Positions 1 to 8,281 are shown, counted from the first letter of the stretch. The stretch: 64,000 nt of DNA from Desulfofundulus luciae (GCF_030813795.1 NZ_JAUSUX010000001.1:124001-188000), one strand, 5' to 3'. Numbers and translations are program-made. Notes: generated by a model from the sequence alone, not told the origin.

Positions 1-357
1 CAGCAGTTCCATGGCCCGGGTGCGGGCGGTGGCTGCCGGGATGCGGAAATAATTGGCGTAGACGAGCAGGTTCTGCAGCACTTTTAAATCCGGGTCCAGA
101 TTGTTTTCCTGGGGCACCACTCCCAGCCGGCTTTTTATTTCCCGGGGCTTTTTTTGTACATCCATGCCCAGGACGGTGAGCCTCCCGGAAGTAACGGGGG
201 ACAGGCAGTAGATCATATTCACGGTAGTAGTTTTCCCCGCCCCGTTGGGGCCGAGAAAGCCGAAGCACTCCCGGGGCCGCACGCGAAAGTCGATGCTGCG
301 TACGGCCACTTTACCGTTGTATTCTTTAGTTAGCTTTTCGGCAACTATGACATCCAT
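1..357 (-). CDS. ABC transporter ATP-binding protein, N-terminal part (runs off the window)
   Basis: The minus strand reads 119 codons without a stop, from ATG at 357 to the window edge. The protein begins MDVIVAEKLTKEYNGKVAV and contains a clear Walker A loop (GPNGAGKTTT) near residues 35-44 and a Q-loop region (GVVPQENNLDPDLKV) near residue 82. This is the start of an ABC-type ATPase of the multidrug or ABC-2 (DrrA/CcmA-like) class, which normally energises export through a separate membrane subunit. GGAGAGACAGGG precedes the ATG. The signature motif and Walker B lie outside the window, so the substrate cannot be named. The gene is divergent from tsaC. Confidence 0.9.
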   Translation of the reverse strand, partial: MDVIVAEKLTKEYNGKVAVRSIDFRVRPRECFGFLGPNGAGKTTTVNMIYCLSPVTSGRLTVLGMDVQKKPREIKSRLGVVPQENNLDPDLKVLQNLLVYANYFRIPAATARTRAMELL

Positions 358-520
358 CCCTGTCTCTCCGGTAAATGTTGGCCTTAAAAAGATGCGGAAT
401 GCCCGTAACTTATTTCGCTTGGTTACCGGCCTTCAACCGGGGTGGTTCAAACTATATTCTATAACAAAACCGCCTTACCTACCATGGGCAATTTCCCGTG
501 GTTGTATCTTTTTGGCGCCA

Positions 521-548
521 TTTTGTGGTATACTTTTTGTGGTATACT
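521..548 (+). promoter_or_regulatory. Tandem extended -10 elements upstream of tsaC
   Basis: Two near-identical copies of TTTTGTGGTATACT lie side by side; each contains an extended -10 (TGG-TATACT). They sit 34-60 bp before the tsaC start, between divergent genes. No good -35 is placed at 17 bp from either. The promoter call is inferred from these motifs only. Confidence 0.45.
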
Positions 549-581
549 AACCGGTAAAGTTTCCAAAACGAAGGTATTACA

Positions 582-1673
582 ATGGAGCGATCGAAGAATC
601 CCGTTGGGCGGACGACGTACTGGATGGTGGATCCCGCCAGGCCCGATCCCGGGATCATGGCCCGGGCCGGGTTAATTTTGCGTCAAGGGGGGCTCGTGGC
701 CTTTCCCACCGAAACGGTTTACGGCCTGGGAGCCAATGCCCTGGATGCCCTTGCCGTAGTCCGCATCTTTGAAGCCAAGGGACGCCCCCAGGACAACCCC
801 CTGATCGTCCACGTGGCCGACCGGGAAACGGTGAACCGGCTGGCCCGCCGGGTGCCTGCCGGTGCCGGCAGGCTGATGGACGTTTTCTGGCCGGGCCCCC
901 TTACCCTGGTGCTGCCCGCAGCACCAGTTGTTCCCCGGCAGGTGACGGCGGGACTGGACAGCGTGGGCATACGCATGCCCGGCCATCCCGTGGCCCTGGC
1001 CCTGATTGCGGCCGCCGGGGTGCCGGTGGCGGCGCCCAGTGCCAACCTTTCCGGCCGCCCCAGCCCCACCACCGCCGGGCACGTTCTGCAGGACCTGGAC
1101 GGCCGCATTGAAGCCATCCTGGACGGCGGTCCCGCGGGGGTGGGTCTTGAGTCAACGGTACTGGATCTTACCGGGGATGTGCCCGTGATTCTCCGTCCCG
1201 GGGGTATAACTCGCGAGGAACTGGAAAAGGTTATTGGTGAGGTGCGGGTAGACCCGGGCATTGATGGCGTGCCCGGCTGTGGTTCTCCTGCCGGCGAATT
1301 TCGCCCCCGTTCGCCGGGCATGAAGTACCGGCATTATGCCCCCCGGGCCCCCCTGGTGCTGGTGGAGGGGGAGCCGGAACGGGTGGTGGCCCGGTTGAAG
1401 GAACTGGCCGGGGGTTACCGGTCCCGGGGTTTGCGGGTTGGGGTTCTGGCCACCGCCGAAACCGCCAGAGAATGCCAGGAAGACCGGGTGGTGGTGGCCG
1501 GCTCGCGGCAGGACCCTGCCGGCATAGCTTCCCGGCTCTTTGCCGCCCTGCGCCGGTTTGATGAACTGGGGGTGGACATCATCCTGGCCGAGGGTATCGA
1601 GCCCCGGGGTCTGGGACTTGCCGTGATGAACCGCCTGCGGCGGGCCGCGGGCAACCGCATTGAACGGGTGTGA
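582..1673 (+). CDS. ywlC: L-threonylcarbamoyladenylate synthase (TsaC/Sua5/YwlC)
   Basis: Makes threonylcarbamoyl-AMP from threonine, bicarbonate and ATP for the t6A37 modification of ANN-decoding tRNAs, in the cytosol. The N-terminal YrdC-type domain is evident: GGLVAFPTETVYGLGANA near residues 36-53, KGRPQDNPLIVHV near 66-78 and the SANLSGRPSPT stretch near 153-163. After a linker, residues about 245-360 form the C-terminal Sua5 domain, so this is the long (363 aa) Sua5-type form rather than short TsaC. Internal Met residues make a slightly shorter N-terminus possible. It leads a run with mntP, ywlE, rpiB and glyA, a common Firmicute order. Confidence 0.93.
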   Translation: MERSKNPVGRTTYWMVDPARPDPGIMARAGLILRQGGLVAFPTETVYGLGANALDALAVVRIFEAKGRPQDNPLIVHVADRETVNRLARRVPAGAGRLMDVFWPGPLTLVLPAAPVVPRQVTAGLDSVGIRMPGHPVALALIAAAGVPVAAPSANLSGRPSPTTAGHVLQDLDGRIEAILDGGPAGVGLESTVLDLTGDVPVILRPGGITREELEKVIGEVRVDPGIDGVPGCGSPAGEFRPRSPGMKYRHYAPRAPLVLVEGEPERVVARLKELAGGYRSRGLRVGVLATAETARECQEDRVVVAGSRQDPAGIASRLFAALRRFDELGVDIILAEGIEPRGLGLAVMNRLRRAAGNRIERV

Positions 1674-1723
1674 CTTCCGTCCCCGTTTTGGTGTATAGAA
1701 GGGGTTTTCTGGAGGCAACAGGG

Positions 1724-2257
1724 GTGAGTATTCCAACCTTACTTTTGCTGGCGGTAGCCCTGGGCACCGATGCCTTTTCCCTGTGCCTGGGCATTGGGAT
1801 GACCGGGGTCAGGCGCCTGCAAATATTGCTCATTACTTTAACCGTGCTCCTTTTTCATATTGCCATGCCCCTTTTGGGCTTTGAAGCGGGGGAACTGGTG
1901 GGCGGATTGCTGGGCCGCGCGGCCACCACAGCGGGAGCAGTGCTGCTCCTTTACCTTGGCCTGCGCATGATCAGGGAAGCCTTTAGCGAGGAAGAACCGC
2001 GCGTTGTTTTGCTGAACAACTGGGGATTGTTTCTTCTGGGGGCCAGCGTAAGCATGGATGCCCTGAGTGTAGGTTTTACCCTGGGTACCCTGCGGACGCA
2101 GTTGCTTTTTACCGTGCTCACCTTCGGGCTGGTGGCCGGTCTCATGACCTTTTCCGGGCTGGTGCTGGGACGCTACCTTGGACAAATGGTGGGGGAAAGG
2201 GCGCGGCTTTTGGGCGGGTTGATCCTGGTGGGTATCGGGGTTAAGCTGTTTTTATAA
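1724..2257 (+). CDS. mntP: MntP/YtaF-family manganese efflux membrane protein
   Basis: A predicted six-helix membrane protein of 177 aa. The family exports Mn2+; some Firmicute members (YtaF) are sporulation-linked. Family-type acidic motifs occur in the first and fourth hydrophobic segments: ALGTDAFSLCLGIG near residue 11 and ASVSMDALSVGF near residue 108. The two halves resemble each other, as in the internally duplicated family. I chose GTG at 1724 because GGAGG at 1711-1715 is ideally spaced. The longer in-frame start at 1670 overlaps the tsaC stop and would add a non-membrane leader. Substrate is inferred from family. Confidence 0.82.
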   Translation: MSIPTLLLLAVALGTDAFSLCLGIGMTGVRRLQILLITLTVLLFHIAMPLLGFEAGELVGGLLGRAATTAGAVLLLYLGLRMIREAFSEEEPRVVLLNNWGLFLLGASVSMDALSVGFTLGTLRTQLLFTVLTFGLVAGLMTFSGLVLGRYLGQMVGERARLLGGLILVGIGVKLFL

Positions 2258-2287
2258 ATGGTGATGGCATTACCGGGAGGCGTGATC

Positions 2288-2860
2288 ATGACCAGAAAAG
2301 TGCTCTTTGTGTGCACCGGCAACACCTGCAGGAGCAGTATGGCGGAGGCCCTGGCCAGGGACATGGTGGCCAGAAAGGGATTGCAGGGGGAGATTGAAGT
2401 TGTTTCCGCGGGGATAGCCGCCCTGCCCGGCAGCGAGGCATCGCCGCAGGCCGTGGCGGTGATGGAGGAAATGGGCCTGGATTTGCGATCCCACCGGGCT
2501 GCCCTGCTTACCCGCCGGGATGTGGAAGAGGCCGACCTGGTGCTGACCATGACTAAAAGCCACAAACAACTGATCCAGGAGCAGGCGCCGGACCTGGCGG
2601 GAAAAATTTTTACCCTCGCCGAATACGCCGGCAGGGGCGGTGATGTCCCCGATCCCTTCGGTGGACCGGTGGATGTTTACCGCCAGTGTGCCGGCGAGCT
2701 GCGTTATCTGATCTCCCTGGCCCTGGACAGGCTGGCCGCCGAAAAAGCCGGACTGGAGGAAGCGAAGCCGGATCAGGAATCTGCTCCGCCTTCCGGCGAC
2801 CAGGCCGGGGCAAGCACCGACCAGGGAGATGTGCCGCCAGGCAACGGTCAAAAGGAATAA
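2288..2860 (+). CDS. ywlE: Low-molecular-weight protein phosphatase, YwlE-like
   Basis: Low-molecular-weight tyrosine/arginine phosphatase fold. The P-loop VCTGNTCRSSMAEA lies at residues 8-21, giving the CX5R signature, and the general-acid loop VPDPFGGPVDVY is further downstream. B. subtilis YwlE dephosphorylates arginine-phosphorylated proteins; the same activity here is inferred from the threonine in the P-loop (CTGNTCR) and the conserved neighbourhood. ATG 2288 is preferred to 2258 because GGGAGG at 2275 is correctly spaced. The C-terminus carries about 35 extra low-complexity residues (E, P, Q, D, G rich) beyond the usual family end near 150 aa. Confidence 0.88.
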   Translation: MTRKVLFVCTGNTCRSSMAEALARDMVARKGLQGEIEVVSAGIAALPGSEASPQAVAVMEEMGLDLRSHRAALLTRRDVEEADLVLTMTKSHKQLIQEQAPDLAGKIFTLAEYAGRGGDVPDPFGGPVDVYRQCAGELRYLISLALDRLAAEKAGLEEAKPDQESAPPSGDQAGASTDQGDVPPGNGQKE

Positions 2861-2964
2861 CCCGGGCAGCCGGGGCCTGCAAAAATTGAAGCAGGAAAAT
2901 AGCGTTTTTTGTAGAAAGAAACTGGTTGTATTTCTTCTCTTGAAAAAAGGGGTGAAGTTAACCC

Positions 2965-3426
2965 GTGCGGATTGCCCTGGCCGCCGACCACGGTGGCTTT
3001 CGTTTAAAAGAAGAGGTTATTTCTTTTTTGCAGGAGAACGGCATTTCCTTTCATGATTTCGGCACCTATTCGGAAGAAGCAGTAGATTACCCCGATTTTG
3101 CCCTTTTGGTAGCCGAGGCCGTACGCAGCGGGGAATACCAGTTGGGCATCCTTTGTTGCGGTACGGGCATTGGGGTGGCCATTGCGGCCAACAAGGTGCC
3201 CGGCATCCGGGCAGCCCTTTGCCACGATACCTTTTCCGCCCGGGCTTCCCGGGAGCACAACGACGCCAACATCCTGACCATGGGCCAGCGGGTAATCGGT
3301 CCCGGGCTGGCCCGGGAGATTGTCCGGGTGTGGCTGGCTTCCGAATTTGCCGGCGGGCGCCACGCCCGGCGGGTGGCCAAGATCGCCGAGATTGAAAAGA
3401 AATACGGCGGTTGCTGTGATCATTAG
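2965..3426 (+). CDS. rpiB: Ribose-5-phosphate isomerase B
   Basis: Interconverts ribose-5-phosphate and ribulose-5-phosphate in the non-oxidative pentose phosphate pathway. The 153-aa protein shows the RpiB/LacAB signature: [13 protein letters not shown] at the N-terminus, the catalytic-cysteine loop [15 protein letters not shown] near residues 63-77 and [13 protein letters not shown] near 95-107, which binds the sugar phosphate. The start is GTG at 2965, preceded by AAAAAGGGGTGAAG. It lies 37 bp before glyA's start in an operon-like run; rpiB-glyA adjacency is common in Firmicutes. Confidence 0.95.
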   Translation: MRIALAADHGGFRLKEEVISFLQENGISFHDFGTYSEEAVDYPDFALLVAEAVRSGEYQLGILCCGTGIGVAIAANKVPGIRAALCHDTFSARASREHNDANILTMGQRVIGPGLAREIVRVWLASEFAGGRHARRVAKIAEIEKKYGGCCDH

Positions 3427-3463
3427 CCGCAAAAGCATGTCGTGGGGGAGGAAACTGTATAAC

Positions 3464-4705
3464 ATGGAAATGAACAGATCTTTAGCTGCAGTGGATCCTG
3501 AAATTGCCAGAGCAATTGAGCTGGAGCTGGGCCGCCAGCGCGATACCCTGGAACTGATCGCCTCGGAAAATGCCGCCAGCCGGGCGGTAATGGAGGCCCA
3601 GGGTTCAGTGCTGACCAACAAGTACGCCGAAGGTTATCCCGGGCGGCGTTATTACGGCGGCTGTCAGTTCGTGGATATTGCGGAGGAACTGGCCATTAAC
3701 CGGGCGAAGGAACTCTTTGGTGCCGAACATGTCAATGTGCAGCCCCACTCCGGTGCCCAGGCCAACATGGCCGTTTATTTCGCCCTCCTGGAACCGGGGG
3801 ACACCATCTTGGGCATGAACCTGGCCCACGGCGGTCACCTCACCCACGGCAGCCCATTGAATATATCCGGGAAATACTTTCGGGTAGCTTTTTACGGGGT
3901 GGAAAAGGATACAGGCCTGATCAACTACGAGAAGGTTTTTGCCGCCGCCTTTGAACATAAGCCGAAGATCATCGTGGCCGGGGCCAGCGCTTACCCCCGG
4001 GCCATTGACTTTTATAAGTTTCAGGAAATTGCCGGGGAAGTGGGGGCCTACCTGATGGTGGACATGGCCCACATTGCCGGGCTGGTGGCTGCCGGGGAGC
4101 ACATGAGCCCGGTGCCTTACGCCGATGTGGTGACCACCACCACCCATAAAACCCTGCGCGGCCCCCGGGGGGGCATGATTCTGTGCCGGGCCAGGTACGC
4201 CGCGGCCATTGACAAGGCGGTCTTTCCGGGTATCCAGGGCGGGCCCCTGATGCACGTCATTGCCGCCAAGGCCGTAGCCCTCAAAGAGGCGCAGCAGCCG
4301 GAATTTAAGGAGTACCAGCGGCAGATCGTCAAAAACGCCCGTGCCCTGGCCCGGGCCCTGATGGACCGGGGCTTTGAACTGGTCAGCGGCGGTACCGACA
4401 ACCACCTGATGCTGGTGGATTTGCGCAACAAGGGAGTTACCGGCCGTGAGGCGGAAACCGTCCTGGATTCCGTCGGCGTGACGGTAAACAAAAATGCCAT
4501 CCCCTATGACCCGCAGCCCCCGGCGGTGGCCAGCGGGATACGCATCGGCACCCCGGCGGTGACCACCCGGGGCCTGAAGGAAGCGGATATGGAGACGGTG
4601 GCCGAAATCATCCACCTGGCTTTAAGCTTCCGGGATAATCCGGACAAGCTGAGCCGGGTGCGGGAAATGGTGGCCGGGCTGTGCCGCCGGTACCCGCTGT
4701 ATTAG
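3464..4705 (+). CDS. glyA: Serine hydroxymethyltransferase
   Basis: PLP enzyme converting serine and tetrahydrofolate to glycine and 5,10-methylene-THF. The 413-aa protein has family landmarks: [19 protein letters not shown] near residues 30-48, [16 protein letters not shown] near 50-65, HSGAQAN near 95, and the PLP-lysine segment [16 protein letters not shown] near residue 226. Start ATG 3464 follows GGGGGAGGAAACTG; the upstream in-frame ORF to 3320 overlaps rpiB and is spurious. In related genomes upp (uracil phosphoribosyltransferase) often follows; here a 360-bp repeat-bearing gap follows instead. Confidence 0.97.
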   Translation: MEMNRSLAAVDPEIARAIELELGRQRDTLELIASENAASRAVMEAQGSVLTNKYAEGYPGRRYYGGCQFVDIAEELAINRAKELFGAEHVNVQPHSGAQANMAVYFALLEPGDTILGMNLAHGGHLTHGSPLNISGKYFRVAFYGVEKDTGLINYEKVFAAAFEHKPKIIVAGASAYPRAIDFYKFQEIAGEVGAYLMVDMAHIAGLVAAGEHMSPVPYADVVTTTTHKTLRGPRGGMILCRARYAAAIDKAVFPGIQGGPLMHVIAAKAVALKEAQQPEFKEYQRQIVKNARALARALMDRGFELVSGGTDNHLMLVDLRNKGVTGREAETVLDSVGVTVNKNAIPYDPQPPAVASGIRIGTPAVTTRGLKEADMETVAEIIHLALSFRDNPDKLSRVREMVAGLCRRYPLY

Positions 4706-4736
4706 GCGAAACGCAAATAAACGTCAGTAAGAACAA

Positions 4737-4960
4737 GGATGCGGTGCTGTCCTCGCTCACTCCAGTGCTTCGCGTAAGATGCGCACCACGGTTCGCTTCG
4801 GGCCGCCCAGCACTCACTGAAAAAGTTATACTGGAAAGCCCTGCACTTACTATCTTGTTACAGCAGGCTTGGAAAGAGCATCATTGCCGGTGAGTGCTGG
4901 GTTCACCGGGTGCTGTTACCGGCGCTTTGCAAGTCGTTCGCTCCGGACAGCACCGCATCC
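4737..4960. repeat. Composite repeat locus A: 96-bp CAGCACTCAC module inside 16-bp inverted repeats
   Basis: Fills most of the 362-bp gap between glyA and comEB. The core module, 4806-4901 (96 bp), starts CCCAGCACTCACTG and ends CGGTGAGTGCTGGG, a near-perfect 14-bp inverted repeat. Outside it, GGATGCGGTGCTGTCC (4737-4752) is exactly inverted at 4945-4960. The flank 4773-4805 recurs inverted at 56022-56054 with one mismatch in 33. The module core is recognisably homologous to 55732-55825 read on the other strand. No plausible protein is encoded. The family is unknown to me. Confidence 0.85.
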
Positions 4961-5067
4961 AACTGGGTTCACTGAATATTTACAGCGAAACTATTGCCTG
5001 GTGTCGGGGTGCTAAGAGAGCAAGAGACCGGCGTCCCGCCGTTCCTGGAGACCGGAGGTGAGCAGCC

Positions 5068-5505
5068 CTGGTTAAAAGGCCTTCATTCGATGAGATTTAT
5101 ATGGAAGTGGTCGACGTTATTGCCCGGCGCTCCACCTGCCTGCGCAAAAAGGTGGGAGCCGTAATTGTGGTGGACCGGCGCATTATTTCCCACGGTTACA
5201 ACGGGGTGGTCAGCGGGGCGGAACACTGCATTGATACCGGCCGGTGCCTGAAGGACCTGGCCGGCCGGGAAGACTACAAGCCCTGCGTCCACGCCGAGCA
5301 AAACGCCATCTGCCTCTGTGCCAAGCGGGGTCTGGCCGTGGGCGGCGGCACCATGTACGTCAACGCCGACATCTGCCTGACCTGTGCCAAGCTCATTGTT
5401 TCCTGCGCCCTGTCCCGGGTGGTGGTGCGCCGGGATTACCGGGGCACCGATGAGGGCATAGAATTCCTGCGCCGCCACGGCGTGCAGGTGGACCTGTGGG
5501 AGTGA
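5068..5505 (+). CDS. comEB: dCMP deaminase (ComEB family), apparent CTG start
   Basis: Zinc-dependent deoxycytidylate deaminase supplying dUMP. Zinc-site motifs are visible: CVHAEQNAI (HAE) and ICLTCAK (CxxC). Family members typically begin MKRPSWDEYFM, and here the in-frame DNA upstream of ATG 5101 encodes VKRPSFDEIYM, so the real N-terminus lies upstream. The only initiator-like codon after the in-frame TGA at 5059 is CTG at 5068, spaced 7 nt from GGAGGTG at 5054-5060; ATG 5101 is 40 nt from that site. A CTG start is therefore inferred. The usual Pro before the first zinc Cys is replaced by Ile. Confidence 0.88.
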   Translation: MVKRPSFDEIYMEVVDVIARRSTCLRKKVGAVIVVDRRIISHGYNGVVSGAEHCIDTGRCLKDLAGREDYKPCVHAEQNAICLCAKRGLAVGGGTMYVNADICLTCAKLIVSCALSRVVVRRDYRGTDEGIEFLRRHGVQVDLWE

Positions 5506-5511
5506 CCGGCC

Positions 5512-6225
5512 ATCGCCAGACGAAAGGCAGCCCTTTTCGATATCGGAGCCACCCTGATTACCGGACCGGAAGTGTCCCCAACCAAACAAATTGCCCGGCT
5601 GCTGGGGCTGCCCCCGGGGCAGGACCGGCTGGTGGGGGATATAATTATGTGCCGGGAGTTTGCAGGCCCCCGGGAGGCCTGCGCGGCCCTGGGTGAAATT
5701 GTTTCCCTGGACCCGCAGCATAAAGAGGCCCTTTTGCGCCTCTGGACCGACCAGGAGATGGCCGCGGTGGAAATACCGGGCGCGGCTGGAGCCGTGTTGC
5801 GGGCCCGGGAACTGGGCTTTGCCGTGGGCCTGGTCTCAGACATCTGGGTTCCCTACTACCGGGCTTTTTTACGTGCCTGCCCGGGTATCGCTTCCCTGGT
5901 GGACTACGCCGCTTTGAGTTTTCGCCTGGGCAGGAAAAAGCCGGCAGAAGAGCTCTACCGGGCGGCCCTGGAGGCTCTGGATGCCGACCCCCGGCGTTCC
6001 GTCATGATCGGGGACACTTATGAAAAGGATATCCTGCCGGCCATAAACATGGGATTGGCCGCCATCTGGGTCCTGTCCCGTCCCGAGCGCGAGTACCCGG
6101 CCATGGCCCGGGTGTTATGGGGTGAATGGCCCCGGCCGGACATCATTGTGCGGGATACGAGCCAGCTTGCCAGGGCTCTGGAAGAACTTGAGCAAAAGAG
6201 GAGAGATACCTGTTCATGGAAATAA
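5512..6225 (+). CDS. HAD-superfamily hydrolase without a canonical start codon
   Basis: Haloacid-dehalogenase fold phosphatase of unknown substrate. Motifs in order: I, FDIGATLITG; II, GLVSDI; III, the lysine of GRKKPAEELYR; IV, MIGDTYEKD. Motif I, with the nucleophile Asp, lies before the first ATG/GTG of this frame (GTG 5572), so a start there would delete the active site. The frame is open back only to the comEB TGA at 5503. The codons between are CCG GCC ATC GCC AGA CGA AAG, with no standard initiator. Either ATC 5512 is used (GGGAG at 5498-5502) or a +1 frameshift in the AAA run at 5523-5525 separates the motif from GTG 5502. Confidence 0.72.
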   Translation: MARRKAALFDIGATLITGPEVSPTKQIARLLGLPPGQDRLVGDIIMCREFAGPREACAALGEIVSLDPQHKEALLRLWTDQEMAAVEIPGAAGAVLRARELGFAVGLVSDIWVPYYRAFLRACPGIASLVDYAALSFRLGRKKPAEELYRAALEALDADPRRSVMIGDTYEKDILPAINMGLAAIWVLSRPEREYPAMARVLWGEWPRPDIIVRDTSQLARALEELEQKRRDTCSWK

Positions 6226-6824
6226 CCAGAGTAGTACGCCATACACCCGGGGAACTTGTGGACAAGCTGCGCCGGGTTACCATGCTCACCGACCCGGACT
6301 GTTACATATACCGGGACGTTTTCATCTCCCTGGAAAAAATCCACACGAATTTTCTGGCCCCGGCCCAATCCTACGTCCTCACCGGTGAACTGCAAAAGGT
6401 GCGGGAGCTGAAGTGGGAACTGGCCCGCCACGGGTGCGACCTTTTCCACCTCGACGGGTATGTCACCCTTTACCTGGCAGGTTGCGACGAGCCGGTGGAC
6501 CTCCTGCCGCCGGTCATCGAGGAATCCGTGGAGGCCGACGGGTCGGTATTCAACATCATCTGCGACGGTATGCACCGGGTCTACCTGGCCCGCCTGGAAT
6601 GGATCGTTCCCCAGGTAATCTTTATCCGGGGCGTGCCCAAGGACAAGCCCTATTACGCCTATCCCCTGCCCGGGGGCTGGTCCCAGGTGGTTTTGCGGGA
6701 GGACCTGCCGCCGGGATTCATCAAAAAGTGGCACCGCATTGCCGGGTATAAATCCCTGTACCGCAACTTTAATTCCGCCTTTTACAATGTGGGTGGTCCC
6801 CGGGGGCACTTCCGCAAAGGATGA
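6216..6824 (+). CDS. Conserved-looking protein of unknown function with a DGxHR motif
   Basis: 202-aa soluble protein with no signal peptide or membrane segment. It overlaps the HAD gene's end by 10 bp, implying translational coupling. I do not recognise the family. Its most striking segment is FNIICDGMHRVYLARLEW (about residues 112-129), which resembles the DGxHR pattern of ParB/Srx-like domains (for example VIDGHHRLAAA). The flanks are rich in aromatic residues and Pro. Context between a phosphatase and UDP-GlcNAc epimerase gives little clue. A ParB-like nucleotide-binding role is inferred from one motif only. Confidence 0.6.
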   Translation: MEITRVVRHTPGELVDKLRRVTMLTDPDCYIYRDVFISLEKIHTNFLAPAQSYVLTGELQKVRELKWELARHGCDLFHLDGYVTLYLAGCDEPVDLLPPVIEESVEADGSVFNIICDGMHRVYLARLEWIVPQVIFIRGVPKDKPYYAYPLPGGWSQVVLREDLPPGFIKKWHRIAGYKSLYRNFNSAFYNVGGPRGHFRKG

Positions 6825-6919
6825 GGGGATGGAATTTGTTCCCTTATATTTCAAGGATAAGCCGCATATAGTTAATCCCGGGGTTCTGTCGTTTAATTAC
6901 CCGTCCAAGGAGACAAACT

Positions 6920-8077
6920 ATGCTCAAGGTTCTCACTGTTTTCGGCACCCGGCCGGAGGCCATCAAGATGGCCCCCCTCATCAAGGAACTGCAGCGCCAC
7001 CCGGACCGGGTCCTCTGCCGGGTGGCCGTCACCGCCCAGCACCGGGAGATGCTGGATCAGGTGCTGCATCTTTTTCGGATTATTCCCGACCACGATCTGG
7101 ATATCATGAGGCCCGGGCAGAGCCTCTTCGACATCACCCGCCGGGCCCTGGACGGCCTGGAGCAGGTCATGGCAAGAGAAAGGCCGGACCTGGTGCTGGT
7201 GCACGGCGATACCACCACCACCTTTGTGGCCGCTTTAACCGCCTTCTATTTTCAAATACCGGTGGGCCACGTGGAGGCGGGCCTGCGCACGGGGGACAAA
7301 TATTCCCCCTTTCCCGAGGAAATAAACCGCCACCTCACGGCGGTGGTGGCCGACCTGCACTTTGCCCCTACCGCCACCGCCCGGGATAACCTGCTGCGGG
7401 AAGGGGTGGCCCCGGAAAAGATCTTTGTCACGGGAAATACCGTCATTGACGCCCTGCTGGCCACCGTGGACCCGGATTACCGGTTCGGCGATGCCCGCCT
7501 GGCCGGTATAGATTACCGGCGCCGGCGGGTGCTGCTGGTGACCACCCACCGCCGGGAGAACCTTGGCGAACCCATGCGGGAGATTTACCTGGCCCTGCGG
7601 GATATCGTTGCCCTTTATCCCGATGTGGAGGTAGTCTTTCCCGTGCATAAGAACCCGGCGGTACGCGGGATAGTGCAGGAGGTGCTGGGGGAACTGCCCC
7701 GGGTTCACCTCATCGAGCCCCTTTCTTACCAGCCCTTCGTAAACTTGATGAACCGCTGCTACCTGGTACTCACCGACTCGGGCGGGTTGCAGGAAGAGGC
7801 CCCGGCCCTGGGCAAGCCTGTACTGGTGCTGCGCAACACCACCGAACGTCCCGAAGCCATCCGGGCCGGTACCGTGCGCCTGGTGGGTACAACCCGGGAG
7901 GCGATTTTCAACGAAACCAGGCGCTTGCTGGAAGACGCAGCCCATTACCGGCAAATGGCCGAAGCGGTGAACCCCTATGGGGACGGCCGGGCTTCCCGGC
8001 GCATCTGCCAGGCCATTCTGTACCATTTCGGCTCGAGCGACGAACCGCCGGAGCCTTTTGTCACTCCTGAATATTAA
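6920..8077 (+). CDS. wecB: UDP-N-acetylglucosamine 2-epimerase (non-hydrolysing)
   Basis: Converts UDP-GlcNAc to UDP-ManNAc in the cytosol. The 385-aa protein has the family signatures FGTRPEAIKMAPL (residues 7-19), HGDTTTTF, HVEAGLRTGDKYSPFPEEINR near 115-135, TTHRRENLG and DSGGLQEEAPALGKP with TTERPEA near 285-310. The start follows CCAAGGAGACAAACT. In Firmicutes it supplies ManNAc for teichoic acid-type or SLH-binding secondary polymers. A TagA-type ManNAc transferase (50886), a TagO-like enzyme (62827) and CsaB (56222) occur in the same window. It sits just before the ATP synthase operon, as in several Desulfotomaculum relatives. Confidence 0.95.
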   Translation: MLKVLTVFGTRPEAIKMAPLIKELQRHPDRVLCRVAVTAQHREMLDQVLHLFRIIPDHDLDIMRPGQSLFDITRRALDGLEQVMARERPDLVLVHGDTTTTFVAALTAFYFQIPVGHVEAGLRTGDKYSPFPEEINRHLTAVVADLHFAPTATARDNLLREGVAPEKIFVTGNTVIDALLATVDPDYRFGDARLAGIDYRRRRVLLVTTHRRENLGEPMREIYLALRDIVALYPDVEVVFPVHKNPAVRGIVQEVLGELPRVHLIEPLSYQPFVNLMNRCYLVLTDSGGLQEEAPALGKPVLVLRNTTERPEAIRAGTVRLVGTTREAIFNETRRLLEDAAHYRQMAEAVNPYGDGRASRRICQAILYHFGSSDEPPEPFVTPEY

Positions 8078-8281
8078 GCTAAAGAGGTACGCCGGAGTAC
8101 AATTAAGGCACGTAGTCGCCTGTTTAATGGCAATTCTTCTTATTCAAAAAAAGTCTTCCGGCGGTGAAGGAATAAACGACTTTATGTAGAACAATAACTT
8201 TGTGACGGGTGTAACGCAGCCGACATTTTTCTAACAAAAAGTGACAGGTTGCTGCACCCGCACCGGGAAAGGTGACCTACT

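Noticed and set aside
672-1321. Minus-strand ORFs opposite tsaC
   Set aside because: They are shadows typical of GC-rich coding DNA; Pro/Gly/Arg-rich with no family motif. The same applies to the antisense ORFs opposite glyA, atpA, atpD, the proteases, the RND pump and the glycosidase.
3320-3463. N-terminal extension of glyA
   Set aside because: Overlaps rpiB in another frame; the conserved SHMT N-terminus begins at ATG 3464, which has its own ribosome-binding site.
4806-4901. IS200/IS605-derived palindromes mobilised by the tnpA in this window
   Set aside because: The IS ends carry CCCACTTYAGTGGG hairpins, which share no clear sequence with the CCCAGCACTCACYG ends, and the spacing between arms is quite different.
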